64,000 nucleotides of DNA, taken from Lumbricus terrestris (taxonomy: Eukaryota > Annelida > Clitellata > Crassiclitellata > Lumbricidae). The stretch is taken from contig OX457037.1 in assembly GCA_949752735.1 (NCBI GenBank), positions 34,923,956-34,987,955 of the forward strand, written 5' to 3'. Positions 62,023 through 64,000 of this stretch are shown in pieces (the stretch's first letter is position 1; the number at the start of each line of letters is the position of its first letter). The notes beneath the pieces were generated by a model. That model did not search any database and was not told the DNA's origin. It saw only the letters and a list, made by a program, of their open reading frames with translations. The position numbers and the translations under genes were made by a program.

Positions 62023-62279
62023 ACAATTGCAAGTTAAAGCGTCAACATCTCAGCCCCACCTCCTTGATGAGACACGATTTACTCCAATTTAGCCAAATGC
62101 ACAGAACAAATCCTAATCCTAATCCTAATCCAGCAGCGCCGATAAACTGTACTTACCGAGTAGTTGACGCCCCACATGAGGACGCTGAGGAGTGGTTCCT
62201 TTGCTCGAAAGACCCGTAACTTCTGCTGAACCGCTCGGATTCGCTTCTTCTTCTGCTTCATAGACGCTAACGGAGACAT
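31579..62279 (-). CDS. PIP4K2: Phosphatidylinositol-5-phosphate 4-kinase type 2, eight coding exons
   Basis: The enzyme phosphorylates PI5P on the 4-hydroxyl to make PI(4,5)P2 and acts at cytosolic membrane surfaces and in the nucleus. Eight minus-strand exons (62279-62157, 54368-54271, 39674-39578, 36623-36471, 35633-35487, 34729-34577, 33553-33298, 31763-31579) join in phase to 1212 nt, 403 residues; human paralogues are about 406-421. Visible in order: N-terminal LSVLMWGVN block (about 31-39), the PVMLMPDDF block in exon 2, [20 protein letters not shown] in exon 3, the ATP-binding lysine in KFVVKT (K138), the catalytic aspartate of [11 protein letters not shown] (D266), an acidic insert with PTPPDSP, and the metal-binding aspartate of the ALID motif (D356). 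The activation loop [11 protein letters not shown] keeps alanine (A368) where type I PIP5Ks carry glutamate, which supports type 2 specificity. All introns are GT-AG. The protein ends in DRVFK, unlike the ILT ending of vertebrate copies. No second gene overlaps it. Very likely functional, as no frame break was found. Confidence 0.96.
32005..32569 (+). mobile_element. tRNA-derived SINE split by a LINE insertion
   Basis: Head (GGTTGGTGTAGTGG, then GGTTGGAATCC) at 32005-32080 and body plus tail (GAGCAAGTCCTTCACTC, GAGCGCCTCTGAGTAA) at 32443-32569 are the two halves of one SINE. A minus-strand LINE piece lies between them. In PIP4K2 intron 7. Confidence 0.8.
32083..32442 (-). mobile_element. LINE 3' fragment nested in the SINE
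   Basis: Minus strand translates to a LINE C-terminus (PRYLCDLI, then [20 protein letters not shown] and LKTFLFP), followed by a GGCGCTTTATAAA tail and AATAG repeats at 32083-32095. Confidence 0.8.
33051..33243 (-). mobile_element. tRNA-derived SINE beside PIP4K2 exon 7
   Basis: GGGTTGGGGTGGTTTAGGGG head, worn B box, body and tail. It ends 54 bases from the exon 7 donor, inside intron 7. Confidence 0.8.
33298..33553 (-). CDS. PIP4K2: PIP4K2 coding exon 7
   Basis: Carries the catalytic [11 protein letters not shown] motif (D266), an acidic [15 protein letters not shown] loop and PTPPDSP. Two in-phase donors are possible: GTGATC about 8 bases earlier, and GTAAGC after 33298. I chose GTAAGC because it is the stronger consensus and because the loop before IYYM then has exactly the human length. 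Acceptor CTGTAG. Confidence 0.93.
34577..34729 (-). CDS. PIP4K2: PIP4K2 coding exon 6
   Basis: 51 codons, phase 0. It begins with GSTVDRQAS, continuing the conserved KYDLKGSTV motif across the junction, followed by [11 protein letters not shown]. Acceptor TTCTAG; donor GTAGGC is somewhat weak but is the only one in phase that keeps the family length. Confidence 0.93.
34890..35105. repeat. 29-bp minisatellite, about 7 units
   Basis: Unit AGAGTAAAATATCTATAAAC plus ATAGAATTT, in PIP4K2 intron 5. Confidence 0.93.
35487..35633 (-). CDS. PIP4K2: PIP4K2 coding exon 5
   Basis: 49 codons, phase 0 at both ends. Encodes the [13 protein letters not shown] strand pair and the [20 protein letters not shown] hinge, both hallmarks of PIP kinases. 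Acceptor TGTCAG, donor GTACGC. Confidence 0.96.
35858..36157. mobile_element. hAT-type MITE, CAGGGGCGGATCC family
   Basis: 300 bp, right end GGATCTGCCCCTG, left end worn to TAAGAGCGGATAC, flanked by the exact 8-bp duplication ATCCACAT (35850-35857, 36158-36165). In PIP4K2 intron 4, about 220 bp from exon 5. Confidence 0.88.
36471..36623 (-). CDS. PIP4K2: PIP4K2 coding exon 4
   Basis: 51 codons, phase 0 at both ends. Contains [19 protein letters not shown] with the ATP-contacting lysine (K138), then [15 protein letters not shown]. Acceptor TTTCAG, donor GTACGT. Confidence 0.95.
37556..37800 (-). mobile_element. L2-like LINE, 3' end
   Basis: Minus strand reads [12 protein letters not shown] then a C-terminal stretch, and the TCGGGAGCGCCTCTTAGTAG tail with GGAGCGCTATATAAAT and AATGA repeats. 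In PIP4K2 intron 3. Confidence 0.75.
37805..39095. other. PIP4K2 intron 3 interior, no further feature seen
   Basis: Unique AT-rich sequence with short unrelated frames. Confidence 0.6.
39100..39175 (-). mobile_element. LINE/SINE 3' tail fragment
   Basis: Inverse of CTTAGTAGTTTCCTTGAAGG then GGCACTATATAAGT. In PIP4K2 intron 3. Confidence 0.55.
39578..39674 (-). CDS. PIP4K2: PIP4K2 coding exon 3
   Basis: Encodes [17 protein letters not shown] and then [15 protein letters not shown], the conserved basic segment preceding the kinase core. Acceptor TTTGTAG, donor GTAATT, leaving phase 0. It is separated from exon 2 by the intron that holds the LTR retrotransposon. Confidence 0.95.
39880..43550. 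other. PIP4K2 intron 2, part; mostly unique
   Basis: Contains the mini-MITE relative at 41048, a CA-rich tract at 42078-42130 and a pair of 63-bp near-identical blocks (about 43220-43283 and 43309-43385, sharing AACCTTGAGATTGGTTCTTC and AACAGTGCACC/GACAGTGCACT). No coding sequence supported. Confidence 0.5.
41048..41167. mobile_element. Worn piggyBac-type MITE relative
   Basis: Starts TTAA then CCCTTTACCGACC and ends CATCAAAGGG followed by TAAA. The core GTATGGGAAATCCTATAC is the inverse of the core of 29874-29936. Confidence 0.6.
43557..44030. repeat. 19-bp minisatellite, about 25 units
   Basis: Unit GACCACATGAATGACACAT. The 19-bp period is coprime to 3 and the minus-strand unit lacks stops, so overlapping 160-264-residue frames appear with a 19-residue period ([19 protein letters not shown]). 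They are not genes. Confidence 0.96.
44035..45101. other. PIP4K2 intron 2, no gene seen
   Basis: Unique AT-rich sequence, ending in TA-rich sequence (about 45003-45105) into which the LTR element inserted. Confidence 0.55.
45106..45553 (-). repeat. 3' LTR of the Gmr1-like element
   Basis: 448 bp, apparently identical to 50739-51186. The polyadenylation hexamer is at 45177-45182. It is preceded, in the element's orientation, by the polypurine tract at 45554-45566. Confidence 0.95.
45554..45566 (-). other. Polypurine tract
   Basis: The element strand reads TGGTGGGGGGGTA immediately before the 3' LTR, the usual place for the plus-strand primer. Confidence 0.75.
45971..46134 (-). repeat. 49-bp tandem repeat in the element's 3' untranslated region
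   Basis: Three full units and a partial fourth, each starting GACAGAA(C/T)GTTCCATTG, begin at 45971, 46020, 46069 and 46118, a strict 49-bp period. They lie between the Gag-Pol stop and the polypurine tract. The period is not a multiple of three, so it is not a coding repeat. Confidence 0.9.
46250..50410 (-). CDS. Gag-Pol polyprotein with SCAN-like capsid and integrase before RT; RT core deleted
   Basis: One uninterrupted 1386-residue ORF starting 328 bases inside the 5' LTR. Domains: charged coiled coil about 60-165; Gag capsid about 180-345, whose second half ([24 protein letters not shown]) resembles the vertebrate SCAN domain; CCHC knuckle C427-C430-H435-C440; retropepsin motif DSG 510-512; integrase zinc finger H752/H759/C789/C792; integrase core D822, D882, E918 (D-35-E spacing); GPY motif 1061-1063. 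Pol resumes with the first stretch of RT (about 1168-1199) and jumps in frame to the RT end (SFLGLAGYY, 1201-1209) and RNase H (D1270, E1309 or E1311, D1336, D1379). Roughly 200 RT residues including the YxDD site are absent. Gag and Pol share one frame with no frameshift or stop between them. Confidence 0.95.
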   Translation of the reverse strand: MASLEEELIPEFGDVRDIPSDTLRLVSETYGEEVEDVSRSQVRRMAMKPLSPKLGSAAWKLKAQAKKEEAELERLHLKEDREWEREKERMRFEEKKMQIEAEREEKKMQIAAEENKLRIEAEREENKLRIEAEETKRRFDMEEKRMNMEFEKQRLEMDGRRIEGGGAVERPAHGNEDLRFGAALKFVPKFDSADIEHYFAAFEQAMTLHQIPMGKWSSLLQPQLSGKAAKVFAALSLEECVQYDIVKSALLTAYERIPEFYRKKFRGLRKEPRETYANYAFRLQSPFQRWIEGTNSWEELAKFKEVILMEQFVQALPIEVHRWLIDKSPDTVASAARLADEYAVLYKQGPNHYSGGFRRDFFDRTRGFSSDESEKKDVWERQGVGYKDGTRRDTNWGRRSPQRGTYGFNKPVRENDDVTGFGEPVTCAFCRAPGHTKASCWKLKRKEGTQMENWRGAKPVGLVQTVSAPVKPQSFPKPIESVDKLYAPFCVIGCVIDDEGARKEAVFLRDSGALQSLVSNEWLNEHEFVHMNETRLLRGISGSIVECPLVKVNVDCAFVQGEVLCCLMNSLPMAGVHCIVGNDTALAGQVLEVAVTTRAQARAHAVRQSERETAGCSEAAPEQSEIVGQSTESADQERTPGEIIDRQVERMNFDEGDLSSLFAATESVVTERSELYVSRQELILRQRRCPELRPLYAQVDETVSVGGRVQPYALVDEVLVRRWEEKCTPLGMGVVQIVVPRDLRQKLLHVAHDIPAAGHLGTRKTLDRLTKHFWWPHVNRDVREYCRSCDVCQRLGKGNRNYRAPMVSMPVMEEVFQRLAMDIVGPLSVCEGTGNRFILTVIDLASHFPFAFPLKNHTAQDVAKCLCEVFSLFGFPKELLSDCGSEFMSDLMQVFVHECGIVQLKTSPYRPQTNGSCERFHRTMKDMLKALAETYPGSWDAMLPWILFAYREVPVQGTGFSAFDLMYGRNVRGMLQLMKEEWLAKDVVHEVSGKNVIDYVLQLRERMRVGLKLAGENAVDAKSKSKQLYDKQSRAVSFEEGEKVLLLIPLVGKPLQTKYCGPYVVVRRLGPVDYLVSTPDRRKTERVVHVNLMKRYVDRMDVVYERPNEEVVASVLVVNPDVRMNDVTLEDKVLQCEVSAECRAELRDVLHDFAHVFSEVPGKTSMVSHRIDLVEGARPVRQYPYRLNPEKMARVDKQVQSFLGLAGYYQRYLPHFSDITLPLTALTKKGIPFRWNEEAEVAFLDLKSHLASRPILIPPDFTKQFCVGVDASQFCLGACLFQMKDGLEHPICYLSRKLLPQEIRYSTIEKEALALMVALRAFSVYFGSAVVLVFTDHKPLQFIHQMANKNMKLLRWSLELEQYNLDIRHRPGEWNVLPDILSRPSA
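50720..50736 (-). other. Primer-binding-like site
   Basis: Two bases inside the 5' LTR, the element strand reads TGGGGTCTCTCGGGATT. It starts with TGG as expected for pairing with a tRNA CCA end. I could not match it to a particular tRNA. Confidence 0.6.
50739..51186 (-). repeat. 5' LTR of the Gmr1-like element
   Basis: 448 bp, upstream copy in the element's own orientation. In that orientation TATTTAA (51094-51100) is a plausible TATA box and AATAAA (50810-50815) a plausible polyadenylation signal about 280 bases further on. It ends with CCCAACA next to the primer-binding-like site. Confidence 0.95.
51200..51980. other. PIP4K2 intron 2, no gene seen
   Basis: AT-rich sequence starting with a short TA microsatellite next to the LTR element. 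Confidence 0.55.
51981..52155 (+). mobile_element. tRNA-derived SINE, 5'-truncated
   Basis: GGGTTTGAATCCGCCTCAAG B-box region, GAGCAAGTCGTCTACTCACA body and TCGGGAGTGCCTCTGAGTAG tail. The A-box part is lost. Confidence 0.78.
52200..52450. mobile_element. hAT-type MITE, CAAGGCCGTAGCTAGG family
   Basis: 251 bp, ends CAAGGCCGTAGC and CCCCGGCCTTG, flanked by the exact 8-bp duplication TAAACAAC (52192-52199, 52451-52458). Confidence 0.92.
52874..53269. repeat. 28-bp minisatellite, about 14 units
   Basis: Unit GTGTAATGACACCACACAAA plus GGTCAACA, with few changes. The units are contiguous with no spacers. Confidence 0.96.
53275..54265. other. PIP4K2 intron 2, 5' part; no gene seen
   Basis: Unique sequence with opposing short frames near 53690-54016 and no recognised family. 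One isolated TAGGCCTA at about 53687. Confidence 0.5.
54271..54368 (-). CDS. PIP4K2: PIP4K2 coding exon 2
   Basis: Encodes [18 protein letters not shown] and onward to IDNHLFN, a near-invariant PIP4K block. The acceptor is TTGTAG before 54368 and the donor GTCAGT after 54271, phase 2; the split codon becomes AAG with exon 3. It lies isolated between a 7.8-kb and a 14.6-kb intron, so no long ORF reveals it. Confidence 0.94.
54370..55470. other. PIP4K2 intron 1, 3' part; no feature seen
   Basis: Unique AT-rich sequence without supported coding frames or delimited repeats. Confidence 0.55.
55600..56412 (+). pseudogene. L2-like LINE, 5'-truncated ORF2 C-terminus
   Basis: A frame to 56202 carries the end of a reverse transcriptase: [19 protein letters not shown], then [37 protein letters not shown] and [20 protein letters not shown]. 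The following part ([21 protein letters not shown]) is in another frame, so there is a frameshift near a short CACTGCCCTGCC duplication at about 56180-56200. The 3' end has GTCGGGAGCGCCTCTGAGTA, GGGGCGCTATATAAAT and ATAG repeats. The polymerase core is absent. In PIP4K2 intron 1. Confidence 0.88.
56834..57498. mobile_element. GCGCGC-rich foldback MITE, 665 bp
   Basis: Flanked by the exact 8-bp duplication CAACAAAC (56826-56833, 57499-57506). The ends hold inverted repeats of about 40 bp (56846-56885 against 57447-57486, about 38 matches) made of GCGCGCAGACAAAT units; more units fill 56880-56980. The interior frame at 57010-57240 is unrecognised. Confidence 0.85.
57780..58504. mobile_element. 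DNA transposon with 26-bp perfect TIRs and internal 115-bp duplication
   Basis: GTGACCCATCTGACCAAAAC at 57780 continues for 26 bases that are perfectly inverted at 58479-58504. Flanks ATATATAT and ATATGTAT match 7 of 8. Inside, a 115-bp unit starting ATTTGTTATGCTAGCC is tandemly duplicated (58101 and 58216). No transposase frame. Confidence 0.85.
58510..60940. other. PIP4K2 intron 1; no gene seen
   Basis: Mostly unique sequence. 60360-60670 contains two loosely similar stretches rich in CTAACC (sharing AACGATGCCTAACCT), origin unclear. Confidence 0.5.
60950..61670. mobile_element. Foldback-like element with repeated 29-bp motif and internal tRNA-like SINE
   Basis: Ends share inverted GCTCGGTAGCAAGTAAACA. 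A motif CTACGGCGATCGATAGCCCA then ATGTTTCC occurs about twice at the left (about 61016-61086, one copy worn) and twice inverted at the right (61587-61650). Flanks GTCTAGGA and GTTCTGGA are a worn 8-bp duplication at best. In PIP4K2 intron 1. Confidence 0.65.
61346..61560 (+). mobile_element. Second tRNA-derived SINE type (possible)
   Basis: GGGGGTAGCGCAATGGATGA resembles an A box and GAGTTCGAGCCCCCG a B box, 45-50 bases apart. This is tRNA-like, but with no clean cloverleaf and followed by unrelated sequence. Head differs from the main SINE family. Confidence 0.5.
61735..61890 (-). mobile_element. L2-like LINE 3' end, worn
   Basis: Matches 37556-37800 (CCCAAAAAGAACAGTTTTAA, TAGAGTCCNGNNTGTAGGCGTA, AAGGAAGGCC). 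Confidence 0.65.
61985..62025. repeat. AC microsatellite
   Basis: About 18 AC units, about 130 bp from PIP4K2 exon 1. Confidence 0.93.
62157..62279 (-). CDS. PIP4K2: PIP4K2 coding exon 1
   Basis: Encodes residues 1-41. It starts at the ATG at 62279; a second in-frame Met lies at residue 7. A basic KQKKKR stretch is followed by the conserved [18 protein letters not shown] block that forms the N-terminal dimerisation side of PIP4Ks. The donor is GTAAGT directly after 62157, phase 0. Four copies of AATCCT lie about 25 bases into intron 1. Transcription start and promoter are not identifiable. Confidence 0.93.
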
Positions 62280-62965
62280 TGCGGGCAGGCACCTCCTTCA
62301 AAACACTGAAACGTCAACGGACGAAAACCAACGACAGCAAAATTACCCGATGGCGCAAACGAAGAAATTACTAATCCAGATATTATTTATTTGTCAGGTG
62401 ACGACTGCAAAGAAATGCAAATCTAACATCGTCTGAATGAAAGATTTCGTCCCCATAACACTGACTTCGCCTCAACATAAATCCCACAATGCAGCACTAC
62501 AACCAACGACGATTCTTAATACAAGAGCACCGCAATTATTAATAAGCTGGTGAACGCGTTTATTTAGCACCTCAATTTTCATACGGTAGTGTATTTTTTA
62601 TGCCTCCCATAATCCCATTGAACCTTTGCAAAATTAAAAAAACAATTATTATTTCTACACTTTATGTGCTTTCAGGTGCTGGAAATAGTTTCAAAATGGC
62701 TAAATTAGCAGTGAGGCATTTATTGAGGCGCAACATAAACACGTTCGCATGCCTATTTTGGTTTGCGCGATTGGATAATTCTCCTGTCATTGGTTTTCGT
62801 CAACTAGAATCCCTTGAGTGTGCTCATAATGCAAGCGCCTAAGGCGCGAGGGCCAAAGGCCTACCGGCCCTACCGACTAACCGACTATAATATGGGTCTG
62901 GGGAAAACGTCGCAAGCTCGAGATCCACAGCGGGGTCGGGGCAGAGCCCCAGAAACCAATGCGCA
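62280..62965 (-). other. PIP4K2 5' flank, 5' UTR and promoter not resolved
   Basis: No TATA box or clear CpG island at the start codon. An 80-residue plus-strand frame (62600-62842) is unrecognised. Confidence 0.4.
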
Positions 62966-63720
62966 TCTTTACTAGCGATTTTCTTGCGGTGATCTAAAAA
63001 TCACTCAAACTGGCCAAACACCGACCAGTTTGTTCGACTTGTAAATGCATTGGAATCGTGCCACAGCGCAGCATTCTCGATAACTATTTCGGCAGACTTA
63101 ATTTGCTTGGGCAGAAAATATCTGAGTTGCTCCTCAAGAAGAGTTTCCTACTATATTATCCAACCCCACTACTCGCGATTTTCTGGCGGCACTCTAAAAA
63201 TAAAAAAACTACCAATTTGCTTTAGGCCTACTTAAAATTGCTTTGGAATCGTGCCGCATTGCAGCAGTCTCGTTGTCTAATTCGACCAGAATAAACCATA
63301 GCTTATATACTTAATTGCCATTTTGCCTCTCGATCGCTATGACCCCACAGGTATTTCACTCAAAACTGAAAACATTGCTCTTTCACAAATCCTATCCTGA
63401 TTCTTCCACTTCTCCTCGCATCCCTCGTCATTTCAACTCTAAACATCACCCACCTTAGGCGTCCATCTATAGCCTATATGTATACCTGCCTGACTCTCCG
63501 GACTTGATCCGCTGCCTATCGATTTTGTTTTGATTAAGCGCCTGTGAATAAGCTGGTTCTCGCGACTTGGCTTTTGTGGGAGCTGTAGAAGTCTCGAGAT
63601 TACTATTACGATTTTCTGACGGCGCTCTTAAAATCGCCTATCTGGACAAACACCGCCGACCAGTTTTGTTATGACTTTGAAATGCATTTCAATCGTGCCG
63701 CTGCTGCCGCATTGCTGTAT
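62966..63720. repeat. Three diverged direct copies of a roughly 110-bp repeat
   Basis: Each copy runs GCGATTTTCTGGCGGC, CTCTAAAAATC, CCAAACACCGACCAGTTTG, AATGCATTGGAATCGTGCCG, GCAGCATTCTCG. Copies start at about 62970, 63172 and 63608, all on the same strand. Confidence 0.7.
63340..63612 (+). mobile_element. LINE 3' end, second family
   Basis: A frame reads FHSKLKTLLFHKSYPDSS, the C-terminal pattern of CR1/L2-type LINEs, followed by a tail AAGCGCCTGTGAATAAGCTG and CGCGACTTGGCTTTTGTG. It ties the orphan tails at 6180, 7100, 22735 and 29618 to a LINE. Confidence 0.65.
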
Positions 63721-63778
63721 GGTATAGAACTCGCTGACTTCTTCTTCTTCTTTTTTGCGTTCACTGCCGGGTGCCCTC

Positions 63779-64000
63779 CAGGAGCGGCGCTAGGGGGAGT
63801 TAGGGGGGCTAAGCCCCCCTAAAAAAGGCGATCCTTTTTTTACCCATGTAAAAATAATATATTTGCACGATTTACTCCCTTTAGCCCTTTAGCCCCCCCC
63901 CCAAATACGCACGAGGTTTGACAGACAGTTTGGCGGGTTATGTAAAAGGACCATTTCCAAAGATTTCGAACAAATGACTAAAAAGAAATGAAAAAGGTCA
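63779..64000. mobile_element. hAT-type MITE, cut by the window end
   Basis: Starts CAGGAGCGGCGCTAGG and matches the reverse of 9759-10016 (GCCAAACTGTCT, CCTCGTGCGTAT region). The right end is outside the window. Confidence 0.75.

Overview
This is a stretch of an animal nuclear genome, most likely an invertebrate deuterostome such as an echinoderm. The placement is an inference from three things: intron-rich coding sequence with GT-AG splice sites, a single-copy-looking PIP4K2 gene, and a Gmr1-like Ty3/Gypsy element, a group described from deuterostomes. The sequence is AT-rich and about half of it is recognisable repeat. No bacterial operons, CRISPR arrays or complete rRNA/tRNA genes are present.

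The one host gene I can establish is a phosphatidylinositol-5-phosphate 4-kinase type 2 (PIP4K2) gene on the minus strand. It runs from the start codon at 62279 to the stop at 31579-31581 in eight coding exons. I checked all splice phases by hand; they join to 1212 nt, or 403 residues. Its introns carry much of the repeat content.

Intron 2 (39675-54270) contains a complete-looking LTR retrotransposon at 45106-51186. Its two 448-bp LTRs look identical by eye and it has a 4-bp target duplication. It encodes one 1386-residue Gag-Pol ORF with a SCAN-like capsid segment, a CCHC knuckle, a protease, an integrase placed BEFORE reverse transcriptase, and RNase H. The polymerase core of the reverse transcriptase is missing by an in-frame deletion.

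Layout: 1-25.8 kb is intergenic, with non-autonomous DNA transposons, SINE and LINE tails, long microsatellites and an extraordinary excess of the palindrome TAGGCCTA. 25.9-31.6 kb lies downstream of PIP4K2 (possible 3' UTR) and has a 36-bp and a 20-bp minisatellite. 31.6-62.3 kb is the PIP4K2 transcription unit. 62.3-64 kb is its upstream flank, with a triplicated repeat and LINE 3' ends.

At least fifteen short DNA transposon copies can be delimited by terminal inverted repeats, eight of them with exact 8-bp target duplications (hAT type). A tRNA-derived SINE family shares its 3' tail with an L2-like LINE found in the same window, which suggests a SINE/LINE partnership.
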